DNA from: RHKX01 sp963743875
GTDB lineage: Bacteria > Actinomycetota > Thermoleophilia > Solirubrobacterales > 70-9
Reading direction: 5' to 3'
DNA length: 64,000 nt
Assembly: GCA_963743875.1 (NCBI GenBank)
Contig: CAVURM010000001.1
Coordinates: 1,240,001 to 1,304,000 of the forward strand
Shown piece after piece: positions 37,501 to 45,645 of this stretch (position 1 is its first letter; every line of letters starts with the position of its first letter). The position numbers and the translations under genes were made by a program. Under the pieces are notes generated by a model that was given only the letters and a program-made list of their open reading frames with translations, did not search any database and was not told where the DNA came from.

Positions 37501-38553
37501 GTGGGGAAATCGGGCAACCGCGTGCTCTTCGATCGTTCCGAGGGCAGCTCTCGCAAGCTGGCCTCAAACCAGAAGCTGTTCACGACGCTGACCGCGATGC
37601 ACCGGCTCGGTCCCGACTCGAAGATCGCGACGAAGGTCAAGGCCCAGGGAAGCGTCAGCCGCAAGGGAAAGCTCGATGGCAACATCTACCTCGTCGGCGC
37701 CGGGGACCCGACGTTCGCCTCCGACGGCGTGGCCGACCTCGCCAAACAGGTCCGCAAGTCAGGCATCCGCAAGGTGAGCGGAACCGTGATCGGAGACGAC
37801 AGCGTCTTCGACCGGCGGCGGGGCGTCCCCGACTCGGGCTACGGGCCGAGCCCCTACATAGCCCCGCTCAGCGGACTCACCTACGGCGGATCGACCTACG
37901 CCGGCGACCCCGCCAAGGAGGCAGCACAGGCGTTCCGCGAGGGCCTCAATGACGCCGGCGTCAAGATCGGGGGCAAGGTGAAGCTGAAGCGGGTCCCTTC
38001 GTCGCTGCGGGACGAGGATGCCGTGGCTTCCTACGACTCACCCAAGATCAAGTCGATCGTCCGGGCGACGAACAAGGACTCGATCAACTTCTACGCGGAG
38101 ATGCTGCTCAAACGCCTCTGGGCCGAGCCAAACCGCAAGGGGACCACGAACGGCGGGACGAAGGCGGTCGAGCGCTTCGCCAAGGACGTCGGCTCGGGGG
38201 TCAAAGCGAAGGACGGCTCGGGGCTGACCGACGGCAACAAGTCCTCCCCGCGCGAGGTCGTCCGACTGCTCGCCGCCGCCCAGCGGGACGAGGAGCTCGC
38301 CAAGCCACTGTTCAAGTCGCTCGCGATCGCCGGCAAGGACGGCACCCTGGCGAACCGGATGGAGGGATCGGTCGCGGCGGGCCGCTGCCGCGGCAAGACC
38401 GGCACGATCGACGGCGTCTCGAACCTCTCGGGCTACTGCAAATCCAACGGCGGCCTGGTCGCTTTCTCGCTGCTCATGAACGGCGTCTCCGACTACGACT
38501 ACGCCCGCTCCATCCAGGACAAGATGGTCGTGCAGATCGCCCGCTACCGCTAG
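37501..38553 (+). CDS. dacB: D-alanyl-D-alanine carboxypeptidase/endopeptidase (PBP4, S13 family)
   Basis: Catalytic part of a low-molecular-weight penicillin-binding protein that trims peptidoglycan peptides. All three S13 motifs are seen: SxxK in KLASNQKLFTT, SxN in DSINFYAEMLLKRL, and KTG in CRGKTGTIDGVSNLSGY. The large insert domain of the family lies between the first two. Given here from the first in-frame GTG (350 residues); the true gene very probably starts at 37263 with a signal peptide and has a one-base frameshift before 37501, total about 429 residues. Confidence 0.85.
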   Translation: MGKSGNRVLFDRSEGSSRKLASNQKLFTTLTAMHRLGPDSKIATKVKAQGSVSRKGKLDGNIYLVGAGDPTFASDGVADLAKQVRKSGIRKVSGTVIGDDSVFDRRRGVPDSGYGPSPYIAPLSGLTYGGSTYAGDPAKEAAQAFREGLNDAGVKIGGKVKLKRVPSSLRDEDAVASYDSPKIKSIVRATNKDSINFYAEMLLKRLWAEPNRKGTTNGGTKAVERFAKDVGSGVKAKDGSGLTDGNKSSPREVVRLLAAAQRDEELAKPLFKSLAIAGKDGTLANRMEGSVAAGRCRGKTGTIDGVSNLSGYCKSNGGLVAFSLLMNGVSDYDYARSIQDKMVVQIARYR

Positions 38554-38604
38554 CCCTCTTTGAGGAGCGAGGGTGGAGCCTCTGCCGCCCACCGAAGAAC
38601 GTCT

Positions 38605-38793
38605 GAGGGCCCGAGCGGTGGAGGTCCAGCGGGGACTCGAGCACGAGCGAAGCGAGTTGCCCCCGCTGGGCCTCCGCCGCTCGGGCCCACTCGTGGAACT
38701 TGCGGGGCCTCCACCGCTCGGCCCCTGTCGTGGCGCTGGACCTCCGCCGCCCGGCCCCGTTCGTGGCGCTGGGCCTCCGCCGCTCGGCCCCCG
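38605..38793 (-). repeat. Post-stop hairpin block, family 2, copy C
   Basis: On the minus strand it begins directly after the ligA stop. Three to four tandem units (…GGGCCGAGCGGCGGAGG…CCACGA) lead into 22-nt arms (38613-38634 and 38661-38682) around a loop with CTCGCTTCGCTCG. The tail and cassette of copies A and B are missing. Lies between the convergent dacB and ligA stops; no gene in the 240-bp gap. Confidence 0.82.
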
Positions 38794-40821
38794 CTAGCTC
38801 AACAACTCGCGCAGAGCGGGCTCGTCGAGAATCGTCACGCCCAGTTCGGAGGCCTTGGCCAGCTTCGAGCCGGGGCTGTCGCCGGCAACGACGTAGTCGG
38901 TCTTCTTCGACACCGACCCGGTCACCTTGCCCCCGGCCCGCTTGATCATCTCGGTCGCCTCTTCGCGGCTGAGTTCGGGGAGGGTTCCGGTGAGCACGAA
39001 GGTCCTGTCCTGAAGCGGGCCCTCCCCCGCCCGGCGCTCAGCCGCGTCAAGCTCGAATCGAAGGCCGTGGCGCCGCAGCTCCTCGATCAGCTTCACGGTG
39101 CGCTCGTCGGAGAGTTGCTCGACGATGCCCTCGGCGAGGATCGGGCCGACGCCGTCGACCTGCTGGATCCGCTCCTCGCCGGCGGCCAGCAGCTCGTCGA
39201 TCGAGCCGAAGTGGCGGGCGAGCGCCTCGGCGGTGACCGAGCCGACGCCGTCGAGGCCGAGGGCGAAGAGCACCCGGGCGAACGGCTGCGCCTTCGAGGC
39301 CTCGACCGCCGCGAGCAGGTTCGCCGCCGAGACCTCGCCGAAGCGCTCCATGCCCGTCAGCTGGTCGGCCGTCAACTCGTAGATGCCGGAGGCGTCGGTG
39401 ATCAGCCCGTCCTCGAGGAAGCGCTGAGCCTGCTTCTCGCCGAGCCCGTCGATGTCCATCGCCCCCCGGTGGACGAAGTGCTTGACGTGCTGGAAGACCT
39501 GCCCGGGACAGCCCTTGCGATTCGGGCAGATCGTCCAGACGCCCTCCGGCTTGATCGTCGGCGTATCGCAGATCGGGCACCGCTTCGGCGGTCTGGCCTT
39601 TTGCAGCCGCTTGCCCTTGCGGCGCTGTATCAACGGTGCGACGACCTGCGGGATCACGTCGCCGGCCCTCGTGATCACGACCTCGTCACCGACCCGGACG
39701 TCCTTGCGGGCCAGGTCCTCCTCGTTGTGAAGGGTGGCGGTACTGACCGTGACACCGCTGAGGTGGGTCGGTTCCAGCATCGCGAACGGGACCAGGTGGC
39801 CGGTCCTGCCCACGTTCCAGACGATGTCCTTGAGCTTCGTCGTGGCAGTCATCGGGGGGAACTTCCAGGCGATCGCATACCGCGGTTCCCGCCCGACCAC
39901 GCCGAGCTCGCGCCAGAGGCCGCGGTCGTCGACTTTGACAACGGCGCCGTCGATCTCGTAGTCGAGGCCCTCGCGCTCCTGCTCCCACCACCGACAACGG
40001 GCGACGACTTCGGCCCCGGTTTGCTGAACGGAGATCTGATCGTTGACCCGAAAGCCCCGCTCGCGCAGCCACTCGAGTTCTTCGCTGTGGGTGGTGTGTT
40101 CGACGCCGCGTCGGAAGCCGATCCCGTAGGCCCAGATCTGCAGCGGTCGCCCGGCGGCGAGCGCCGGGTCCTGCTGCCGGATCGTCCCCGCGGCGGCGTT
40201 CCTCGGGTTGGCGAAGGCGGGAAGGCCGCCCTCGGCCCGCTCGGAGTTCAGCCGGTCGAATCCCGAGCGGGAGAAGTAGATCTCTCCCCGGACCTCGATC
40301 AGCTCGGGGGGGTCGGGGATCCGTAACGGGATCGAGCGGATCGTGCGCAGGTTCTGGGTCACGACTTCGCCGATCCGGCCGTCGCCACGGGTGGTACCGC
40401 GGACGAACACGCCGTCCTCGTAGGTCAGCGAAATTGCCAGGCCGTCGATCTTGGGCTCGGTCACGTAGTTGATCTCACCGGCCTCGATGTCGAAGCGCTT
40501 GAGCAGATTGCGGATCCGCGCCTCCCACGCCTCCAGCTCCTCGGCGCTCCGCGCGTTGCCGAGGGAGAGCATCGGCTCGAGGTGCTCGTACTGCTCGAAC
40601 CCGGCGACGGGCTTTCCTCCGATTCGCTGCGTCGGTGAGTCGGGAGTGCGCAGTTCCGGGCTCTCGGCCTCGATCGCACGCAGTTCGTCGAGCAGCTCGT
40701 CGTAGACGTCGTCGCCGACGAGCGGATCGTCGAGCACGTAGTAGGCGTGGTCGAGCCCGGCGATCCTGTCGCGGAGCTCGGCGGCCCGTCCCGCGGAGTC
40801 CAGGTCCCCGGAGGCGGTCAC
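38794..40821 (-). CDS. ligA: NAD-dependent DNA ligase
   Basis: 675 residues, full-length LigA: Ia domain (AYYVLDDPLVGDDVYD), adenylation Lys124 in TEPKIDGLAI, RGDGRIGE, KFPP, OB fold, the Cys4 zinc finger CPICDTPTI...ICPNRKGCPGQ, four HhH motifs, and a C-terminal BRCT domain (FVLTGTLPELSREEATEMI). Seals nicks in replication and repair using NAD. GTG start overlaps the surE stop by 4 nt, so it is coupled to surE-truA upstream. Confidence 0.97.
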   Translation of the reverse strand: MTASGDLDSAGRAAELRDRIAGLDHAYYVLDDPLVGDDVYDELLDELRAIEAESPELRTPDSPTQRIGGKPVAGFEQYEHLEPMLSLGNARSAEELEAWEARIRNLLKRFDIEAGEINYVTEPKIDGLAISLTYEDGVFVRGTTRGDGRIGEVVTQNLRTIRSIPLRIPDPPELIEVRGEIYFSRSGFDRLNSERAEGGLPAFANPRNAAAGTIRQQDPALAAGRPLQIWAYGIGFRRGVEHTTHSEELEWLRERGFRVNDQISVQQTGAEVVARCRWWEQEREGLDYEIDGAVVKVDDRGLWRELGVVGREPRYAIAWKFPPMTATTKLKDIVWNVGRTGHLVPFAMLEPTHLSGVTVSTATLHNEEDLARKDVRVGDEVVITRAGDVIPQVVAPLIQRRKGKRLQKARPPKRCPICDTPTIKPEGVWTICPNRKGCPGQVFQHVKHFVHRGAMDIDGLGEKQAQRFLEDGLITDASGIYELTADQLTGMERFGEVSAANLLAAVEASKAQPFARVLFALGLDGVGSVTAEALARHFGSIDELLAAGEERIQQVDGVGPILAEGIVEQLSDERTVKLIEELRRHGLRFELDAAERRAGEGPLQDRTFVLTGTLPELSREEATEMIKRAGGKVTGSVSKKTDYVVAGDSPGSKLAKASELGVTILDEPALRELLS

Positions 40822-41636
40822 TTGCTGACGGACTCCAGGACGCGCTCCAGCTCGGCCTCGAGGCGCATCTCACGAACCCCGTCGAAGCCGCCGTGATCGG
40901 TCAGGTCGAAATGGATCGGCGTGATCGCAATGAACCCACGTGCGACAGCGGCCAGGTCGGTTCCCTCGTCGTCCCGATAGCCGGGCGAGTAGCCGTAGAT
41001 CTGAAAACGCCTGCGGCCGGCACCGTCGGAGTCGACCTGCTTCAGCTCGTCGTTGTAGAGCCGTTTGCCCAACCGCGCGACGTCGACCCCCTTCGGTGCG
41101 CCCCCGGGGCAGTTGACGTTGAGCAGCGTCCCCTCCGGCAGCCCGTCGGCGGCGACGATCCGCGCCAGCCCAGCCGTCAGCGGAGCGGACACGGAGAAAT
41201 CGAACTCGCGACCGAGCCGGAAGTCCATCTCACCCGCGGTCGATTGCTGGGAGACGGCGATGGCCGGGATCCCGAGCACGATGCCCTCGAGCGCCGCTGC
41301 AACGGTTCCGGAGTAGGTGACGTCGTCGCCGAGGTTGGAGCCGTGGTTGATCCCGGAGACGATCAGCTCAGGGCGCTCCCCGATCAGCCCGAGCTCGGCG
41401 AAGCGGACGCAGTCGACCGGGGTGCCGTCGGTGGCGTAACCGACCGTGCCGTCCTCGAAGCTGACCTCGTCGACCCAGAGCGGCGAGCGCGTGGTGATCG
41501 ACCGAGCCGTTGCGCTGCGGTTCGAGTCGGGAGCGATGACGTGGAGCTCGATCCCCTCGATCTCGAGCAGGGCACGGCGCAACGCCTGCAAGCCCGAGGC
41601 GCCGATCCCGTCGTCATTGGTGAGCAGAACCCGCAC
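40818..41636 (-). CDS. surE: 5'/3'-nucleotidase SurE
   Basis: 272 residues. LLTNDDGIGASGLQAL (metal site Asp-Asp), APDSNRSATARSIT, SGINHGSNLGDDVTYSGTV and the C-terminal GFIAITPIHFDLT are SurE signatures. Dephosphorylates nucleoside monophosphates. GTG start; 19 bp after the truA stop and overlapping ligA. TAGAAT at 41644-41649 lies 7 nt before the start. Confidence 0.95.
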   Translation of the reverse strand: MRVLLTNDDGIGASGLQALRRALLEIEGIELHVIAPDSNRSATARSITTRSPLWVDEVSFEDGTVGYATDGTPVDCVRFAELGLIGERPELIVSGINHGSNLGDDVTYSGTVAAALEGIVLGIPAIAVSQQSTAGEMDFRLGREFDFSVSAPLTAGLARIVAADGLPEGTLLNVNCPGGAPKGVDVARLGKRLYNDELKQVDSDGAGRRRFQIYGYSPGYRDDEGTDLAAVARGFIAITPIHFDLTDHGGFDGVREMRLEAELERVLESVSK

Positions 41637-41643
41637 CTCGTCG

Positions 41644-41649
41644 ATTCTA
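41644..41649 (-). promoter_or_regulatory. -10 element (TAGAAT) before surE
   Basis: On the minus strand TAGAAT ends 7 nt before the surE GTG, within the 19-bp truA-surE gap. It may give surE-ligA their own leaderless transcript. Confidence 0.4.
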
Positions 41650-41655
41650 GGTGTC

Positions 41656-42396
41656 TCAATAGCTGACGCGCAGGAGGTAGAGGCCGTTGGGGTTCATCGA
41701 GTCCCCCGCCTCCTCGCGCCGCGCGCCGTCAAGCAAGCGTCGAAAGTCGCCCAGGGACCGCCGTCCCGCACCAACCTCGAGGATCGTCCCGATCAGCGAT
41801 CTGACCATGCCACGCAGGAACGCGTCGGCCTCGACCTCGAAGGCGACGATCGTCTCGCTCTCGCGGCTCCAGCCGGCATCCAGCACGTGCCGGTTGAAGT
41901 GCCGGTGGGCGGTGTCGGTCGGCGTGAAGGCGGTGAAGTCGTGGACTCCGAGGAGCGCGGTCGCGCACTCGGAAGCCAGGTCGAGATCGAGGCGATGAGG
42001 CCAGTAGAGGGAGCGTTGGTGTTCGAACGGATTCGGGACGACACCCGTGTCGATGCGGTAGCGATAGCGCCGCGAGCGGGCGTCGCGGCGGGCGTCGAAA
42101 CCGTCGGCGACGCGCTCGACGGCGGGCACCGAGAGATCTCGGCCCGTGAGCGAGTTGAGAGCGCGACGGAGAGATCCGGGCACCGGCTTCTCCGTGTCGA
42201 AGGATGCGACCTGCCCGAGCGCGTGGACTCCAGAATCGGTCCGGCCGGCGACGGTCAGCCTCGTCGGCTCCCCGAGCACCTGCCCGAGGGCCGCCTCGAG
42301 CTCACCCTGGACGGTGCGCTTTTCCGGCTGGACGGCCCAGCCGCTGAAGCGCCCCCCGTCGTACTGGATGTCGAGCCGGTAGGTATAGGTAGTCAT
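41656..42396 (-). CDS. truA: tRNA pseudouridine(38-40) synthase
   Basis: 246 residues. DIQYDGGRFSGWAVQPEKRTVQGELE, the catalytic Asp in VAGRTDSGVHALGQV, RRYRYRID, HDFTAFTP and DAFLRGMVRSLIGTILEVG. Modifies the anticodon arm of tRNA. Follows rplQ, the usual place at the end of the alpha operon, after a 100-bp structured gap. Confidence 0.96.
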   Translation of the reverse strand: MTTYTYRLDIQYDGGRFSGWAVQPEKRTVQGELEAALGQVLGEPTRLTVAGRTDSGVHALGQVASFDTEKPVPGSLRRALNSLTGRDLSVPAVERVADGFDARRDARSRRYRYRIDTGVVPNPFEHQRSLYWPHRLDLDLASECATALLGVHDFTAFTPTDTAHRHFNRHVLDAGWSRESETIVAFEVEADAFLRGMVRSLIGTILEVGAGRRSLGDFRRLLDGARREEAGDSMNPNGLYLLRVSY

Positions 42397-42403
42397 CTGA
42401 CGC

Positions 42404-42494
42404 GTTCGGGAGCCGCCGGATCAAGGAAGAGGCCGCCGACGCGGCCTGGTTGGCCGCGAGGCGGCCGATGACGCCGAGCCGGCGCCTCCCGAAC
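42404..42494 (-). terminator. Branched RNA structure between rplQ and truA
   Basis: Outer 9-bp arms GTTCGGGAG (42404-42412) / CTCCCGAAC (42486-42494) begin 2 nt after the rplQ stop. Inside are CCGGCGC/CCGCCGG-type and two GGCCGC/GCGGCC-type helices. Fills the rplQ-truA gap. Partial terminator or processing element; no T-tract. Confidence 0.5.
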
Positions 42495-42496
42495 CG

Positions 42497-42850
42497 TCAG
42501 ACCAACTCGAGGTAGACCATTTCCGTGCTGTCGGACCGGCGCGGACCCAGCTTCACGATCCGCGTGTAGCCGCCGGGACGCTCCGTGTAGCGCGGCGCGA
42601 TCTCGTCGACGAGCCTGTGGACGATGAACTTGTCCTGACCCAGCCGCGAGAGCAGCAGCCGGCGCGAATGCAGATCGCCGCGCTTGGCGAGCGTGATCAT
42701 CTTCTCGACCTCGGGCTTGACCGCCTTGGCCTTCGCCTGGCTGGTCTGGATCCGCTCGTGCTCGATCAGCTGCCGCGAGAGATTCTTCATCAGCGCCTTG
42801 CGATGAGCCGAATCACGGCTCAGCTTGTGTCTTGTCTTCTTGTGGCGCAT
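42497..42850 (-). CDS. rplQ: 50S ribosomal protein L17
   Basis: 117 residues; MRHKKTRHKLSRDSAHRKALMKNLSRQLIEHERI is the conserved N-terminus and the C-terminal RPGGYTRIVKLGPRRSDSTEMVYLELV is complete. Last gene of the alpha operon, 43 bp after rpoA. Confidence 0.97.
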   Translation of the reverse strand: MRHKKTRHKLSRDSAHRKALMKNLSRQLIEHERIQTSQAKAKAVKPEVEKMITLAKRGDLHSRRLLLSRLGQDKFIVHRLVDEIAPRYTERPGGYTRIVKLGPRRSDSTEMVYLELV

Positions 42851-42893
42851 CTATCCGTTCCTGTTCCGTTGTCTCAGCGACTCTGGTCGGTGC

Positions 42894-43859
42894 CTACTCG
42901 TCGCGGAGGTCGAGACCGAGGCCATGCATGGCCTCGATGACCTCTTCGATCGAACGCTCACCGAAGTTCGGGATCGCCTTCAGCTCCGACTCGGACTTGC
43001 CCTGCAGGTCGCCGATGGTCTGAACGCCCGCCCGCTTCAAGCAGTTGTAGGCGCGGACGCCGATCTCGAGTTCCTCGATCAGGCGGTCGTCGCCGGTGCC
43101 GCCGGCCTCGGTCGTCTCAGCTGCCTCGGCCGGAGCGGACCCGTTGGTCTGGGTGAGCTCCTCGACCCGATCGGCGTCGGTGAAGATCGCCAGGCTGGCG
43201 ATCATCAACTCGGCCGCCTCGCGCAGAGCGGCGCCGGGCTCGAGCGAGCCGTCGGTCTCGAGCTGCAGCGAGAGCTTGTCGAAGTCGGTGCGCTGACCGA
43301 CGCGGGAGGAGTCCACCCGGTAGGAGGCACGCTTGATCGGCGAGAAGATCGAGTCGATCGGAATGACACCGATCGGCTGGTCCTCACTCTTGTTGTCCTC
43401 CGCCGGCGAGTAGCCGCGGCCGCGGCCGACCGTCAGGTACATCTCGAGCTTGGTCTTCTTCTCGAGCGTCGCGATCGGAGCCTCCGGGTTGAGGATCTCG
43501 ACGCCGGCCGGAGTCTCGAGGTCGGCAGCGGTGATCTCACCGGGGCCGGTGGCGACGAGCGGAACCTCAACCATGTCGGCATCGGTATGCATGCGCACGA
43601 CGATGTCCTTGAGGTTGAGGATGATGTCGGTGACGTCCTCCTTGACACCGGGGATGCTGGAGAACTCGTGGGCGACACCCTCGATCCGCACGCTGGTGAT
43701 CGCCGCGCCCTTCAGCGAGGAGAGCAGCACGCGGCGCAGGCTGTTGCCATACGTGTAGCCGAAGCCCTTGTCGAGGGGCTCGATCGTGAACGAGCCCTGA
43801 TTGTCGTTGACGTCCTCCGCGGAGATCGTCGGTGTCTGAAATTCGGGCAGGGTGGTCAT
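42894..43859 (-). CDS. rpoA: DNA-directed RNA polymerase subunit alpha
   Basis: 321 residues. NTD: TIEPLDKGFGYTYGNSLRRVLLSSLKGAAITSVRIEGVAHEFSSIPGVKEDVTDI for dimerisation and core assembly. CTD (RLIEELEIGVRAYNCLKRAGVQTIGDL and EEVIEAMHGLGLDLRDE) has the tandem HhH that contacts UP elements and activators. The linker (about 222-245) is a Glu/Ala/Gly-rich insert, longer than in many species. In the alpha operon after rpsD. Confidence 0.97.
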   Translation of the reverse strand: MTTLPEFQTPTISAEDVNDNQGSFTIEPLDKGFGYTYGNSLRRVLLSSLKGAAITSVRIEGVAHEFSSIPGVKEDVTDIILNLKDIVVRMHTDADMVEVPLVATGPGEITAADLETPAGVEILNPEAPIATLEKKTKLEMYLTVGRGRGYSPAEDNKSEDQPIGVIPIDSIFSPIKRASYRVDSSRVGQRTDFDKLSLQLETDGSLEPGAALREAAELMIASLAIFTDADRVEELTQTNGSAPAEAAETTEAGGTGDDRLIEELEIGVRAYNCLKRAGVQTIGDLQGKSESELKAIPNFGERSIEEVIEAMHGLGLDLRDE

Positions 43860-43895
43860 AGCGCTTCCTTCCGTCGCGGGTTTATGTGGGAGCCC

Positions 43896-44516
43896 CTACT
43901 TCGAGTACAGCTCGACGATGAGCTGCTCGGAAATCGGCGAGTCGATCTCGTCCCGCTCAGGGATACGCAAGACCTTGGCGGTGAGCGAATCGTGATCGGC
44001 CTGCAGCCAAGGGGGCACGGTTGAAATCAGTTCGGTCGCTACCCGGACAGTGGTGTCTGCGTCTGAACCCGACTTGATCGAGATGATGTCCTCGGGCTTC
44101 AACTGATAGCTGGGGATGTCGACGCGGCGGCCGTTGATCTGCCAGTGACCGTGACGGATCAGCTGACGAGCCTGTCGCCGGGACGCGGCGAAGCCGAGTC
44201 GGACGAGGACGTTGTCGAAACGACGCTCGAGCAGGCGCAGGAGGTTCTCACCGGTGACGCCGTCCTGACGGGATGCCTTGTCGTAATAGGCGCGGAACTG
44301 CTTCTCGAGCACCTGGTAGAACCGGCGCGCCTTCTGCTTCTCGCGCAGCTGCTGACGGTACTCGGAGGCGCGTAAACGCCCCCGACCGTGGTCACCCGGC
44401 GGGTATGAACGACGCTCGACGCCGCACTTATCGGTCAGGCAGCGCTCGCCCTTCAGGAAGAGCTTCTGCCCTTCGCGACGGCACTGCTTGCACTGAGGTC
44501 CGGTATCGCGGGCCAT
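43896..44516 (-). CDS. rpsD: 30S ribosomal protein S4
   Basis: 206 residues: MARDTGPQCKQCRREGQKLFLKGERCLTDKCGVERRSYPPGDHG with a four-Cys zinc knuckle, KARRFYQVLEKQFRAYYDKASRQ, and S4 RNA-binding domain FDNVLVRLGFAASRRQARQLIRHGHWQINGRRVDIPSYQL. Primary 16S binder and, in many bacteria, autogenous repressor of the alpha operon. 2 bp after rpsK. Confidence 0.97.
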   Translation of the reverse strand: MARDTGPQCKQCRREGQKLFLKGERCLTDKCGVERRSYPPGDHGRGRLRASEYRQQLREKQKARRFYQVLEKQFRAYYDKASRQDGVTGENLLRLLERRFDNVLVRLGFAASRRQARQLIRHGHWQINGRRVDIPSYQLKPEDIISIKSGSDADTTVRVATELISTVPPWLQADHDSLTAKVLRIPERDEIDSPISEQLIVELYSK

Positions 44517-44518
44517 GC

Positions 44519-44917
44519 TTAGACGCGCCTCCGCTTCTTCGGCCGGCAGCCGTTGTGTGCCTGCGGGGTCACGTCCTTGACGGTCGTCACCTGCAGGCCG
44601 GCCGCCTGCAGGGCGCGAATCGCGGTCTCACGGCCGGAGCCGGCGCCCTTGGCGTGGACCTCGACCCGCTCGAGACCGTGCTCCATGCCCTTGCGGGCGG
44701 CGTTGTCGGCGGTCACCTGCGCGGCGAACGGGGTCGACTTGCGCGAACCCTTGAACCCGGCGCTTCCGGCCGACTCCCAGGCGATCACGTTGCCGGTCGG
44801 GTCGGTCAGGGTGACGATCGTGTTGTTGAAGCTGGTCTTGATGTGGGCCTGGCCGAAGGGCACGTTCTTACGAACGCGACGCTTCGAGCGACCGGCTCCT
44901 CGCTTGGGTTGCGGCAT
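44519..44917 (-). CDS. rpsK: 30S ribosomal protein S11
   Basis: 132 residues: KNVPFGQAHIKTSFNNTIVTLTDPTGNVIAWESAGSAGFKGSRKSTPFAAQ and the C-terminal VKDVTPQAHNGCRPKKRRRV. Platform protein of the small subunit. The NG motif (isoaspartate site) is present. Second coding gene after rpmJ-rpsM. Confidence 0.97.
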   Translation of the reverse strand: MPQPKRGAGRSKRRVRKNVPFGQAHIKTSFNNTIVTLTDPTGNVIAWESAGSAGFKGSRKSTPFAAQVTADNAARKGMEHGLERVEVHAKGAGSGRETAIRALQAAGLQVTTVKDVTPQAHNGCRPKKRRRV

Positions 44918-44928
44918 CTAGAAAATCC

Positions 44929-45312
44929 TCATTTGGCGCTCGGGGCCTTCTTGCGGCCGGTGACGCTCATCTTCTTCGGGCCCTTGCGGCTGCGGGCGTT
45001 GGTCTTCGTGCGCTGGCCGTTGACCGGCAGTCCGCGGCGATGTCGGAGGCCTCTATAGGAACCGATCTCCATCAGGCGCTTGACGTTCTGGGAGCGCTCG
45101 CGCCGCAGGTCGCCCTCGACCGTGTAGGCCTCGACGCCCTCGCGAAGCTTGATCACCTCGTCCTCGGTCAGATCTCCGACCCGCGTGTTCGGATCGACGC
45201 CGGTCTCGGCGAGGATCTTCTGCGAGGTCGAACTCCCGATTCCGTGTACGTAGGTGAGGCCGACCTCGGTCCGCTTGTTCAGCGGCAGGTTGACTCCGGC
45301 GATACGCGCCAT
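44929..45312 (-). CDS. rpsM: 30S ribosomal protein S13
   Basis: 127 residues: MARIAGVNLPLNKRTEVGLTYVHGIG, the HhH region SSTSQKILAETG, and C-terminal YRGLRHRRGLPVNGQRTKTNARSRKGPKK. Contacts the P-site and the head bridge. Follows rpmJ by 3 bp. Confidence 0.97.
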   Translation of the reverse strand: MARIAGVNLPLNKRTEVGLTYVHGIGSSTSQKILAETGVDPNTRVGDLTEDEVIKLREGVEAYTVEGDLRRERSQNVKRLMEIGSYRGLRHRRGLPVNGQRTKTNARSRKGPKKMSVTGRKKAPSAK

Positions 45313-45315
45313 CGA

Positions 45316-45429
45316 CTAGCCCTGCCTCTGCTTGTGACGCGGATTCGAGCAGATCACGAGAACGCGGCCACGCCGCCGGATGATCTGGCATCTTTCGCAC
45401 ATCGGTTTTACGGAGGCTCGGACCTTCAT
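45316..45429 (-). CDS. rpmJ: 50S ribosomal protein L36
   Basis: 37 residues: MKVRASVKPMCERCQIIRRR and GRVLVICSNPRHKQRQG. Zinc ligands Cys11, Cys14, Cys27 and His32 are all present (C+ form). First gene of the alpha operon here. infA, which normally precedes it, is missing from the window. Confidence 0.95.
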   Translation of the reverse strand: MKVRASVKPMCERCQIIRRRGRVLVICSNPRHKQRQG

Positions 45430-45525
45430 GGCTTCCGGCTTTCTATTCGAACTTTGAGGTGGCCACGCAGTTCCCATGAATCGGAACCGCAGGCAGTGTC
45501 GGACGGCCCTGAGGCCGAAGTCGGC

Positions 45526-45553
45526 ATAGTAGCAACTCGTCCGAGAGGCGCAA
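45526..45553 (-). promoter_or_regulatory. Promoter of the rpmJ-rpsM-rpsK-rpsD-rpoA-rplQ operon
   Basis: On the minus strand: TTGCGC (45553-45548), 16-bp spacer, TACTAT (45531-45526). It would give a leader of about 90 nt before rpmJ, which contains a GCCGA/TCGGC hairpin near 45513-45524. The same TTGCGC is used at lemA. Confidence 0.6.
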
Positions 45554-45645
45554 AGCCGACGGACGGACGGATCCGTGGTGACGGCGGAGACGGAATGCGG
45601 CCCATTGCGGACCCGGATCGCGGCGAACCGGAATACGGTGGGGGG

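Noticed and set aside
45430..45645. A degenerate infA between the ABC genes and rpmJ
   Set aside because: No frame in this gap resembles IF-1; only promoter and leader sequence are seen.
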